Shown here piece after piece: positions 7,688 through 16,530 of a stretch of DNA of 64,000 bases. A model generated the notes under the pieces. The model was not told the DNA's origin and did not search any database. It saw nothing but the letters and a program-made list of their open reading frames with translations. The DNA is taken from NCBI RefSeq assembly GCF_002291145.1, contig NZ_NTGE01000215.1, positions 37,082 to 101,081 of the forward strand, in the 5' to 3' direction. How positions within the stretch are numbered: the first letter of the stretch is position 1; every line of letters begins with the position of its first letter. The translations under genes and the position numbers were made by a program. This DNA comes from Streptomyces sp. SA15 (GTDB taxonomy: Bacteria; Actinomycetota; Actinomycetes; Streptomycetales; Streptomycetaceae).

Positions 7688-9484
7688 GTGAACACCGCAT
7701 CCGCCCCGACGACGGATGAGACCCATGAGACCTCCCTGTCCGCCCGGGAGACGGTCAGGGCGCTGTACGCGTATGTGCGGCCGCACCGGTGGGCCGTCGT
7801 CCTCGGCCTGGTGTGTGCCCTGGTCGGGGCCGGCGGGGGACTGCTGCAGCCGTTGGCCACGAAGGTGCTGGTGGACCGGCTCGCGACGGGTGAGACCATC
7901 GCCGGGATCCTGATTGCGCTCACCGTGCTGGTGGTGCTGGGCACGGCGGTCGAGGCGTTCGGCGCGTATGTGCTGGAGCGGACGGCGGAGTCGGTGGTCC
8001 TGGCCGCGCGGCGCACCCTTGTGGGGCGGTTGCTGCGGCTGCGGATCGCGGAGTGGGAGCGGATCCCGCCGGGCGATCTGATGTCCCGGGTCACTTCCGA
8101 CACGACGCTGCTGCGGGCGGTCAGTACCCAGGCGGTCGTCTCCGCGGCCTCTGGCGCGGTGGCCTTCGTGGCGGCGATCGTGATGATGGCGTTCCTGGAC
8201 GTCGTGCTGCTGGGTGTGACGCTCGGGGTGGTCGTGCTGGTCGGCGGGGCCGTCGCGCTGGTGATGCCGAAGATCGCGCGGGCCACGGAGCGGGCGCAGG
8301 AGGCGGTCGGGGAGGTCTCCGTCGCGCTGGAGCGGGCTCTCGGGGCGTTTCGCACGGTCAAGGCGTCCGGCGCCGAGGAGCGGGAGACCGACCGGGTGGA
8401 GGCGGCGGCGCGGCGGGCGTGGCGGCACGGTGTGAAGAGCGCGAAGTGGGAGGCCGTGGCGGGCTCGGCCGACGAACTCGCCGTCCAGCTGGCCTTCCTC
8501 GCGGTGCTCGCGGTCGGCGGGGCGCGGGTGGCGTCCGGGGAGATCCCCGTTTCCACCCTCATCGCCTTCCTGCTGTACCTCTTCTACCTGATCGAGCCGG
8601 TGTCCACGCTGATCGAAGCCGGGTCCTCGTATCAGGAGGGGGCGGCCGCGCTGTCCCGGATCGCGCAGGTGGAACGCCTGGCGACGGAGTCAGCCGACCG
8701 TCGGACGGGCGCCCTGCCCAGGCAGGGGGCACCGGTCCCGGGTCCGGCGTCGGTCCGCTTCGAGGACGTGTCCTTCCGCTACCGACCTGGCCAGCCGTAC
8801 GTCCACCAGCAGGTGAGCTTCGAGGTACCGGGCACCGGGATGACGGCCTTCGTGGGCCCCTCCGGTGCGGGCAAGTCGACGGTGTTCGCACTCCTCGAGC
8901 GGTTCCACGAGACCACCGGCGGCCGGGTCCTGGTCGACGGCAAGGACGTACGGGACTGGTCCCTGTCCGAGCTACGGTCCGCCATGGGGTACATGGAGCA
9001 GGACGCCCCGGTGCTGGCCGGCACGCTCCGCGAGAACCTCGTCTTCGCGGCGCCCGGCGCGACGGACGACGACATCCGCGACGTCCTGGCCCGCACGAAG
9101 CTCGACACCCTCGTCGAGCGCCTGCCCCACGGCCTGGACACCCCGGTCGGACACCGCGGCTCGAAGCTGTCAGGCGGTGAGCGGCAGCGCGTCGCCATCG
9201 CCCGCGCCCTGTTGCGCAGGCCACGCCTGCTGTTGTTGGACGAGGCGACCTCGCAGCTCGATGCCGTCAACGAGCTGGCGCTGCGGGACGTCGTCGCGGA
9301 GGTGGCTCGCGAGACCACCGTGCTGGTGGTGGCCCACCGTCTGTCGACGGTGACGGGTGCCGACCGGATCGTCGTCATGGACGGCGGACATGTCCGGGCC
9401 GTGGGCACCCATGAGGAACTGGTGGCCCAGGACCGGCTGTACGCGCAACTGGCGGCCACCCAGTTCCTGGCCCCCGCGCGATGA
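7688..9484 (+). CDS. ABC exporter, fused permease and ATPase
   Basis: A 598-residue half-transporter. Residues 20-320 form the six-helix type I exporter domain (HRWAVVLGLVCALVGAGGGL, LQPLATKVLVDRL). Residues 350-595 form the ATPase: Walker A GPSGAGKST, Q-loop YMEQDAPVLAGT, signature LSGGERQRVA, Walker B LLLLDEATS, H-loop VVAHRLST. It probably works as a homodimer pumping a drug, peptide or lipid outwards. The GTG at 7688 is chosen because AGAAAGGAA lies just upstream; the frame extends to 7565 without a ribosome site. Neighbours are DUF418 copy A (divergent) and a frameshifted membrane gene downstream, with a two-component system beyond. This makes an antibiotic-responsive exporter locus plausible. 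Confidence 0.93.
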   Translation: MNTASAPTTDETHETSLSARETVRALYAYVRPHRWAVVLGLVCALVGAGGGLLQPLATKVLVDRLATGETIAGILIALTVLVVLGTAVEAFGAYVLERTAESVVLAARRTLVGRLLRLRIAEWERIPPGDLMSRVTSDTTLLRAVSTQAVVSAASGAVAFVAAIVMMAFLDVVLLGVTLGVVVLVGGAVALVMPKIARATERAQEAVGEVSVALERALGAFRTVKASGAEERETDRVEAAARRAWRHGVKSAKWEAVAGSADELAVQLAFLAVLAVGGARVASGEIPVSTLIAFLLYLFYLIEPVSTLIEAGSSYQEGAAALSRIAQVERLATESADRRTGALPRQGAPVPGPASVRFEDVSFRYRPGQPYVHQQVSFEVPGTGMTAFVGPSGAGKSTVFALLERFHETTGGRVLVDGKDVRDWSLSELRSAMGYMEQDAPVLAGTLRENLVFAAPGATDDDIRDVLARTKLDTLVERLPHGLDTPVGHRGSKLSGGERQRVAIARALLRRPRLLLLDEATSQLDAVNELALRDVVAEVARETTVLVVAHRLSTVTGADRIVVMDGGHVRAVGTHEELVAQDRLYAQLAATQFLAPAR

Positions 9485-9584
9485 CGCACCACACGCAGGG
9501 TGTCCGGTCGTCCACTGCCGCGTTCCCGGCCGGACAACCCCAAGCACCGACACCCACGCAAACCAAGACTGTGAAAGGCCCAGT

Positions 9585-10113
9585 ATGCGCACCGAGTCCG
9601 CCATCCGTTGCAGAGGTGCGGTGTGGGACTGGCTGGCCCAGCCGACCGCGCTGTTCGGCGGCGTGTACGGGCTCCTGGTGTCGAGTTCGGCCGTCGCCGC
9701 GCTCACGCAGTTCGGCGAGACGACTCGAGCGGCACGCATGGACGACGCCCTATGGGTCCTGTTCACCGCCCTCGCCTCGGCCCTGGCCCATGGCTACGCC
9801 CACCAGATCGCCCACCGCGACGCGCAGGGCCATCCCGGCGTACGGGGTGTGGTGCGTGCCGTGCTCGCCGAATGGCCGCTGGTAGTGGCAGCGTTGCCCA
9901 CCACGCTGGTGCTGTGGGGGGGCGGGCCTTGGCTGGTGGCGCTCAACAGGCATCGAGTACGTCGCCTTCGGAATCAACACCGTCCTGCTGCTGGGCTGGG
10001 GCCTGCTCGCCGCACGGGCCGCGGGCCGGACGTGGGGACGAGCCGTCAGGATCGGCTGTATCGACGCGCTTCTGGGAATGGCCGTCGCCTTGGTCAGCAC
10101 CCTGCTGGAGTGA
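9585..10113 (+). pseudogene. Membrane protein gene with a one-base frameshift in a G run
   Basis: From the ATG at 9585 (GTGAAAGG 7 bases upstream) the frame encodes WLAQPTALFGGVYGLLVSS, a second helix LWVLFTALASALAHGYAHQ and WPLVVAALPTTLVLWG. The coding sense then jumps by one base inside the run of seven G at 9916-9922 to LGWWRSTGIEYVAFGINTV, LLLGWGLLAARAAGRTWGR and a final helix ending at TGA 10111-10113. Removing one G restores a single protein of about 175 residues with four helices. It may be a true mutation, a phase-variable tract or a sequencing error. It follows the ABC gene by 100 bp and may have belonged to that operon. Confidence 0.7.
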
Positions 10114-10408
10114 CGAGGCGATGTCGCGGATGCCGCTGAGGGGGGCCGATGTCGTCGGCCGCGTATCGGCCCCTGTCCGGTCTCCGTCAGGCGCTGACGC
10201 CGGCCACGGCGTCGGCGAGCGTACGAGCTCCACGCAGATCAGCCGACGGACCGAGGACTCAACACCGTTCTGAAGGGGCCCGCGACAGGACACATCCCGC
10301 CGCCGGGCGGCGGACGAGCGGAACTGCGGTTCGCGGCATGAGGTCTGGACGTGACCGATGGGCTCATCCAGTCACCACCACGCACAGCATGAGGTGGCGT
10401 GCCGTGGC

Positions 10409-10444
10409 AGGCGGCCGGGCGGCGGCTGTGCCGCCCGGCCGCCT
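10409..10444 (-). terminator. Strong hairpin after the two-component operon
   Basis: AGGCGGCCGGGCGGC (10409-10423) and its perfect complement (10430-10444) form a 15-bp stem with a six-base loop, starting 7 bases past the stop of the histidine kinase gene. There is no U tract, as is usual for GC-rich actinomycete terminators. Confidence 0.7.
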
Positions 10445-10450
10445 GGTCGG

Positions 10451-11560
10451 TCAGTCCGCGCTGAGGGGAATGCGCAGCCGCACCCGGTAGCCGCCCTCCG
10501 CGGTCGGGCCCGCCTCCAGGGTGCCGTGCAGAATGTCGGCCCGTTCCCGCAGACCGACCAAGCCCTGCTGCGAACCGGGCAGGGACAGCGAAGGCCGGGT
10601 GGGCGGGGTGTTGGTGATGGTCACTCCGATGCCGTCGCCGGCCTGCCACAGCTCGACGCGCGCTCTGGCGCCGGGGGCGTGCTTGCGGACGTTGGTCAGC
10701 GCTTCCTGGACCGTACGGTAGAGGGCCCGTTGCGCGGGTGTGCCCACGGTGGGCGGCAGCTCACCCGACAACTCCACGTGAGGGCCGCCTGATTCCACCA
10801 GTTTGCGCAGGTCGGCCAGGGTGGGCTGAGGCGTCAGCTCGGTGGCGTTGCCGCCGGAGGCGCGCAGCAGCGTGACCATGGTGCGCAGTTCGTCGAGCGT
10901 GGTGACGCTCAGCGAACGGATCGTGCGGGCGGCTTCCTTGGCGTCCGCGTCCTTGGTGGCGACCTGCAACGCACCGGCCCGTACGGCGATCAGGCTGACC
11001 TGGTGGGAGACCACGTCGTGCATCTCGCGGGCCAGCTGGGCGCGTTCGCGGGCGAGCACTGCCTGGGCATGCAGGGCCCGCTCGTGCTCCCTGGCCTCCT
11101 CGATCTCGGCCAGCCGCCGCGCCAGGTCCCGTTGCGCCTGGAGAAGCTGGCCGAAGAGGACCGGGGCCGCGGCGGTCGCCAGGCCGTACACGAAGAAGAC
11201 CAATGTCATGGTCCGGTCGACCTCGGCCAGAGGCCACGGAGTACTGCTCGCGACGGCGGCCAGGGCGACGCACACGGCGAGGAGACGGCGATTTCGGGAG
11301 CGTTCGGACAGGGTGAACAGCGCCGCGAGCACAGCGACGGCGACATCCTGCATCAGCGCGACGGGCAGGGTCAGCAGGAACACACCGAGCGGGAAGCGGC
11401 GCCTGAAGGCCAGCGCGGTGCAGCCGATAGCGGCCAGCGCGAGCTCGAGGGGCATGTGCTCCCCCATGTTGAGCCATATATCCACGGCCGCCACCGCCAC
11501 CAGGGCGAGGTCGGTAACCGGCGTGGGAAGCCGCTGCCACATGGCGCGTGCGCGGCTCAT
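10451..11560 (-). CDS. NarL-type sensor histidine kinase
   Basis: A 369-residue membrane kinase. Residues 15-150 hold about five hydrophobic segments (DLALVAVAAVDIWL, LALAAIGCTALAF, LVFFVYGLATAAAPVLF). Then come a coiled coil (residues 145-180) and the HisKA_3 dimerisation box ARERAQLAREMHDVVSHQV, whose His is the phosphoacceptor near residue 185. The HATPase domain shows ALYRTVQEALTNVRKHAPGA (N box) and GLVGLRERADIL (G box). Its start overlaps the stop of the response regulator gene by ATGA, so the pair is cotranslated, regulator first. No large extracellular sensor domain is present, typical of intramembrane-sensing kinases tied to ABC exporters. The nearby exporter and DUF418 genes are the obvious candidates for control. 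Confidence 0.93.
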   Translation of the reverse strand: MSRARAMWQRLPTPVTDLALVAVAAVDIWLNMGEHMPLELALAAIGCTALAFRRRFPLGVFLLTLPVALMQDVAVAVLAALFTLSERSRNRRLLAVCVALAAVASSTPWPLAEVDRTMTLVFFVYGLATAAAPVLFGQLLQAQRDLARRLAEIEEAREHERALHAQAVLARERAQLAREMHDVVSHQVSLIAVRAGALQVATKDADAKEAARTIRSLSVTTLDELRTMVTLLRASGGNATELTPQPTLADLRKLVESGGPHVELSGELPPTVGTPAQRALYRTVQEALTNVRKHAPGARARVELWQAGDGIGVTITNTPPTRPSLSLPGSQQGLVGLRERADILHGTLEAGPTAEGGYRVRLRIPLSAD

Positions 11561-12225
11561 GGGCCTGCCTCCTGCGCGTGCTCGTCGAGCAGTCCGGCCC
11601 GCTGTGCCAGCAGCGCGGCCTGCACCCGGCTCGACACCCGGAGCTTGGTGAGGATGGCGCTGACGTGGTCCTTGACCGTGCCGGCACCCAGGTGGATGCG
11701 CGCGCCGATGTCGGCGTTCGACAGTCCCTCCGCCACCAGGACGAGGACGTCGCGTTCACGTGCGGTGAGCAGCCGGACCCGTGCCGCGTCCTCGTCGACG
11801 GCCGCCTCGGTGCCGGGGTGGCTGTGCAACAGGCTCCGTGACGCCTTGGGGGAGAGCACGACGCCGCCCGCGGCCAGGGTGCGCACCAGGTGGGCGAGCT
11901 GCTCGGGCTCGGTGTCCTTGAGGAGGAAACCGGCCGCGCCGGAGTGCAGGGCGGTGAGGATGTACTCGTCGGCGTCGAACGTGGTCAGCATCGCCACCAC
12001 CGGCGAGTCCGGCATCGTGCGCAGCTCCCGGAGCACGGTGAGCCCGTCGACGTCCGGCATCCGGATGTCCAGCAGCACCACGTCGGGCCGCTCCCGGCGG
12101 ACCGTCTCGACCGCCTCGCCGCCACTCGCGGTCGCGACGACCGCGATGTCCTCGGACGCGCCCAAAATCAGCTGGAAGCCCGAGCGGACCAGAGCCTCGT
12201 CGTCAACCACCACTACCCGGATCAC
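11557..12225 (-). CDS. LuxR/NarL-family response regulator
   Basis: A 222-residue protein with a receiver domain (VVVDDEALVRSGFQLIL; phosphoacceptor Asp53 in VVLLDIRMPDVDG; Thr/Lys switch residues in MLTTFD and GFLLKD) and a C-terminal LuxR helix-turn-helix (LTARERDVLVLVAEGLSNAD, then TVKDHVSAILTKL). It is the first gene of the kinase operon. The intergenic space to the divergent DUF418 copy B (12226-12413) probably holds its binding site. Confidence 0.95.
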   Translation of the reverse strand: MIRVVVVDDEALVRSGFQLILGASEDIAVVATASGGEAVETVRRERPDVVLLDIRMPDVDGLTVLRELRTMPDSPVVAMLTTFDADEYILTALHSGAAGFLLKDTEPEQLAHLVRTLAAGGVVLSPKASRSLLHSHPGTEAAVDEDAARVRLLTARERDVLVLVAEGLSNADIGARIHLGAGTVKDHVSAILTKLRVSSRVQAALLAQRAGLLDEHAQEAGP

Positions 12226-12413
12226 GCGCTCCCCCTACCCTTCGTTCATACCGTCCGGCCCACGCCGACTCGACCCTAAAGCACCGATCGGTCCCGGCGG
12301 CCCGCTGAGCTGCAGCTCCAGCCACACGGCGGGGTAGCACCCACCACTCGGCAGGGCCGCGGCAGCCTTCTGTCGGATGGGCCGTGATCGGCCCGGCCTC
12401 CAGTCTGAGGGCC

Positions 12414-13625
12414 ATGACCCATCACCTGGACTCCGCGCTGCTCCCGGCCGATACCCCGTCTTCTGGAGGTGAGCGTGGTGAGCCCTCGACCGGTGCGCCC
12501 GGAGTGGGCCGACTGATCGGGCTGGACCTGGCCCGCGGCCTGGCCGTCTTCGGCATGTACGCGGTCCACGTGGGCCCCGCCCCGGCTCAGGGCGGTGTCA
12601 TCGGCTTCCTGATGGAGCTGGCGCAAGGCCGCTCCTCCGCCCTGTTCGCCGTCCTGGCCGGCTTCGCGGTCGCTCTCATCACCGGGCGCCGCACGCCGAA
12701 GACCGGCCTGGCCGGCCGTCAGGCCGTCGCCAAGGTGATCATCAGGGCCGTGATCCTGCTGGCCCTCGGCACCGCCCTGACCATGACCGGCACCCCGGTC
12801 GTGCCGATCCTCGCCTTCTACGGACTGTTCTTCCTGCTCGTGCTGCCGCTGTACCGGCTGGGCGCCAAGCCACTGGCGCTTGTCGCCGCGGGATGGGCCC
12901 TGGTGGGCCCGCAACTGCTGTACGCGCTGAAGCCGGTGGTCGGCGGCCGCGTGTTCCTCTCCTACGGCCAGGCCGACGGCCCCGTCTCGTTGTTCTTCAC
13001 CGGCGGTTATCCGGCCCTGACCTGGGTCCCGTTCGTGATCGCCGGTATGGCTGTCGCCCGCTGCGACCTGACTGCCACGGCCGTCCGGATAAGCCTCGCC
13101 TGCACCGGCGTGGCCCTCGCCGTCACCGGCTACGGCGGCTCCTGGCTGGCGGTGCGTCTCGTACCCGGTGCCGCCGAAGCCGTCCGGAAAGCCGAAGAGG
13201 AGTCGGGCATGTCGTCCGTGTCATCCGTATCGCCCGACAGCATCGGCATCTTCGGCGACACACCAGCCGGGATGCTGGCCTCAGCCCCGCACAGCGAGGC
13301 GACCCTGTCCATCATGGCCGCCACGGGTGTGGCGATCCTGGTGATCACCGCATGCCTGGCCGTCATGGACGCCTTCCCCAGGTCGCGCCGCCTGGCCAAG
13401 CCCGTCATCGCGGTCGGCTCGATGTCACTGACCGCGTACGTCTACCACATCGTGGCCATCTGGCTCCTGGACACCGAGCAATCGGCCGTCCCGCCGCTGT
13501 ACGTGCTGCTCGGCTTCATCGCGTCCATCACCCTCCTCGCCACCCTCTGGTCCCGCTTCTTCCAGCGCGGGCCACTCGAATGGCTGATGGGCAAGGCGAC
13601 CGGGATCGCCCGACGCATTCGATAA
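12414..13625 (+). CDS. DUF418 membrane protein, copy B
   Basis: A 403-residue member of the same family as copies A and C. Seen: GRLIGLDLARGLAVFGMYAV, GRSSALFAVLAGFAVALITG, GYPALTWVPFVIAGMAVARC, PVIAVGSMSLTAYVYHIVAI and SRFFQRGPLEWLMGKATGIA. About 10 membrane helices are expected. It is divergent from the response regulator gene, with the 188 bp between them shared as promoter region, so it is a likely target of the two-component system. The ATG at 12414, with GAGGG ahead of it, is preferred over the GTG at 12384. It is more distant from copies A and C than they are from each other. Confidence 0.9.
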   Translation: MTHHLDSALLPADTPSSGGERGEPSTGAPGVGRLIGLDLARGLAVFGMYAVHVGPAPAQGGVIGFLMELAQGRSSALFAVLAGFAVALITGRRTPKTGLAGRQAVAKVIIRAVILLALGTALTMTGTPVVPILAFYGLFFLLVLPLYRLGAKPLALVAAGWALVGPQLLYALKPVVGGRVFLSYGQADGPVSLFFTGGYPALTWVPFVIAGMAVARCDLTATAVRISLACTGVALAVTGYGGSWLAVRLVPGAAEAVRKAEEESGMSSVSSVSPDSIGIFGDTPAGMLASAPHSEATLSIMAATGVAILVITACLAVMDAFPRSRRLAKPVIAVGSMSLTAYVYHIVAIWLLDTEQSAVPPLYVLLGFIASITLLATLWSRFFQRGPLEWLMGKATGIARRIR

Positions 13626-15010
13626 AACGCAGCCGGAGAAGCGTGCCCGGAGCCCGTCGCCCAGGTGGGGCGGTCGCGCTGGGGGCCTCACGAACAGTCT
13701 GTGGTTCTTCGGCGGCCCTCAAGGCGCTTTAACGGGCGCCGCATCGGCGCCCTGTCTTCAGGGGCTCCCGTTCTCTCTGGTCCGGATCGGCGGCAATGAC
13801 CTTGGGAGTCCCTGGATGTCCCTGGAGCAGGCGGTCGGGCCGGTCAACCGGTTGGGCGTGAACCACCCCAAGCCCCGTAGCCTCAAGCGGCTTTGGTCGC
13901 CCAAGCCGTGGCTGACCCGGGGCGGCGACGCCGTCTGCTACTTGCAGTGGCTCACGAGCGTGAGCCGGTGACCGTCGAGGTGCCCGGCACCCACCACAAC
14001 GGACATCGACCCCGACGGGGCGTCCTTCGGCCGGTACGGCGTGGCAGTGCTCCGGCCATGACCACGATCAGCGGGCCCGACCACTGCACGCCGGAGCCAT
14101 CCCGCCCGCCTGCTGGGAGGGCGGATCCCTGAGGGGCAAACCCGGCAGCGACACCTATCACGAGCTTCGCGCGTCCGGACACCTCGTCCGAGACGCGGAG
14201 GGCGGTCTGCTCACCTTCGCGTGGCCAACCCGGGAGGCCGACGAGGCGCCAACGCTCCCGATGGCGTACTGCAACGCCCCCCGGGGCACGCGCCGCGCTG
14301 TGGCGGCGGCTGAACGCCAATTACGTTCGCTGAGCGTGGAGTGCTTCTGACTCGACTACCCTGTGCTGCACACCCACACGTGGCCGGCCGCTGCGCGTGG
14401 CTGGCGAGGACCGGCTACTTGTCGCTGGTCCGCTCCGCGTGGGCGGGCAGCCAGAGGTACGGGGCCCTGCTGCGGCCCGGTGACATCCCCCACCACCTTC
14501 GGCTCCCTCGCACGCCCGCGCAGTCCCCGCTGATATGGATTCCTGTGTTCATCCGGGAAGGGGGACGACGTCGCAGCCTGGCTCAGCTGACATCCGTCGA
14601 GTATGGGCGCTCTGCGTTTCACCGCGAGTTACGACCTGGGCGGAAATCACCAGCCTCGACACGCGTGGGCAACCGCCGCTGCTCTTTCGACCAGATGAGG
14701 CGGCGAGCGGCATTTGGCCGCCAACTCCGTGGATCACCAACCTGGGGTATCCGTCGTGGCCTCAGCCGCACCGGCGGCAGTCGCGTCTTGGCCCGCGCAC
14801 AATCCTGCCCCGGGGACCATGTCCCGGCCCCTGGCCCAGGCATGGCCGGCCACTGCCCAGGCCGCGCCGCGGACGGCAGGTCGGCGTCAGGCGGAGCTGA
14901 GATCAGTCGGCCAGGTCCACTGCCGAGGCCCGCAAGGGCTGTCCCCTTGCGGGCCGAGCGGGCCGTGCAGGCCGGGGTGGGGCAGGAAGCCGAGCCACCC
15001 CGACCGGACA
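13626..15010. other. Long stretch without a convincing gene; decayed coding traces
   Basis: No complete gene was found. Short protein-like runs survive on the plus strand: VRIGGNDLGSPWMSLEQAV and TRGGDAVCYLQWLTSVS near 13780-13970, and LRASGHLVRDAEGGLLTFAW near 14160-14230. Each is cut by stops or frame changes, and none could be assigned to a family. An inverted repeat GGCGCC-GCATC-GGCGCC lies near 13735-13755. The rest shows no recognisable signal. This gap separates DUF418 copy B from the broken copy C. Confidence 0.4.
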
Positions 15011-16134
15011 TCAGCGGATGTACTTGGCGGGTTTGGCGGCGGCGTTGAGCAGATACTCCAGAGGGCCGCGGCGGAAGAAGCGGGACCAGATCGTGGCGAA
15101 CACGATCGCTGTCAAGATGTACGTGAGCACGGGTACCCAGGACGTCGTGGTGCCAGCGCCGGAAGCGGGCCACGCGGACTGTGCGAGGAAGTGGCCTACG
15201 TAGGCGGTCAGGGACATGGTGCCCACGGCGATGACCGGCTTCGCCAGGCGGCGCAGTAGCGGCAGGCGGTCCATCGCCGCCGTCGCGGCCACGATCACGA
15301 GGATCGCGATGCCCGCGCAGCCGATGGTGTCGAAGGTGGTGCCGGTGTGGGACACGGCGCCCAGCAGGTCCGAGGCCGACAGCTCGGGCCCGCCGGGTGC
15401 GCTGCCCATGGAGCCGGAGACCGCGGAGCCGCTGCCCATGGAGCCCGGACCGGAGCCGCTGGAGGGTCCCCCACCTCCGCCGACGTTCCATACCGCGCTC
15501 GCGCCGGTCAGCAGTGTGGCCAGGCCGTAGGCGGCTGTGACGAGGCCGGCACCGAGGACGGCCAGGCGCCGCCGGACGACGGGGGCGGACAGGTCGAGGC
15601 GGGCCAGAGCCATGCCGGTGGTCACGAACGCCATCCACGTGATGGTCGGGTAGAGGCCCGTCAGCAGCAGATCGAGTACTCCCACGGTGCTGAGGCGTTC
15701 CAGCGGGTCGTAGGCGTTGATGGTCTGCTGGACGGAGTCGCTCAGCCACATCTTCAAAACGAACGCCAGCTGCGGCATGACCAGCGCGATCCCGGCCGCG
15801 ATGAGCGCCAGTGTCCTGGCGCTCAGTCGTACCAGGAGCAGTGCAAGGAGGAAGTAGACGCCGTAGTAGGCGAGGATGATGATGTCCCCGTACTCCATCG
15901 CCAGCACGGTGCCCAGGGCCAGCAGGATCACGACGCGGATCGCGATGCGGGCCTTCGCCTGCCGGCCCGCCAGGCCGGTCTTCGGCTCACGGCGGCCGGC
16001 GGCCGGCGATCAGCATCAGCGAGAACCCGGCGAGGGTGGCGAACAGGGCCGAGGAGCGTCCCTCGGCCAGGAAGTACACCCAGCTGCCGACGCTGCCCTG
16101 GGGGGAGTCCATCGGGGCGATGTGCACGATGGTC
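15011..16134 (-). pseudogene. DUF418 membrane protein, copy C, truncated and frameshifted
   Basis: The sequence 15011-15931 matches the C-terminal 300 residues of DUF418 copy A almost block for block (LALGTVLAMEYGDIIILAYY, YPTITWMAFVTTGMALARLD, SLTAYVGHFLAQSAWPASG, WSRFFRRGPLEYLLNAAAKP). Upstream, the N-terminal part (IVHIAPMDSPQGSVGSW, then GRSSALFATLAGFSLMLIAG) is in another frame. A direct seven-base duplication (GGCCGCC twice, near 15990-16010) accounts for the shift and produces an immediate TGA. The first transmembrane helix is missing because the copy ends abruptly at about 16134, against a fragment of an unrelated gene. A Gly/Ser-rich loop is also present. Confidence 0.85.
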
Positions 16135-16510
16135 GCGCATCCCCTTCGAGGTGGATCACGCCTGGTCGGGAGTCCTGGGCGTCACGCGTGACTGGAACGG
16201 CGGCGTGCACTGGGACCCGGCATCCGGGATCGGATCGTCCACCGGCTACGCGGGACACGGTGTCACGGCGGCCTATGTCGGCGGCAGGACTCTCATGGAG
16301 CTCGCCTTCGAGAAGGAAACCGAACGGACCACGCTTCCCTGGGTGGGCTACCGGGCGCCGAAGTGGGAACCGGAGCCCATCCGCTGGCTGGGTGTTCATG
16401 CCATGTACCGGCTCTTCGGCATCGCCGACCAGTGGGAAGAGCGCAGGGGCTCCAGCAAGACCTCACTCCTGGCCCGATTCGGCAGCCGCCTCGCCGGACT
16501 TCACGAGTAG
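16135..16510 (+). pseudogene. C-terminal fragment of an FAD-dependent (DAO-type) oxidoreductase
   Basis: The plus strand reads PFEVDHAWSGVLGVTRDWNG, GIGSSTGYAGHGVTAAYVGG and TLPWVGYRAPKWEPEPIRWL up to the stop at 16508-16510. This is the C-terminal third of a D-amino-acid-oxidase-family flavoprotein, with GYAGHGV as the FAD-contacting loop. There is no start or FAD-binding N-terminus. The sequence begins directly at the junction with DUF418 copy C. It is followed after 20 bp by an intact member of a related flavoenzyme family. Confidence 0.75.
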
Positions 16511-16530
16511 ACGAAAAGGAAACTGCTCTC

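Noticed and set aside
5755..8562. Very long minus-strand open frame across DUF418 copy A and the ABC transporter
   Set aside because: It is an alternative frame of both genes, Arg/Pro/Ala-rich without motifs, typical of GC-rich shadow frames.
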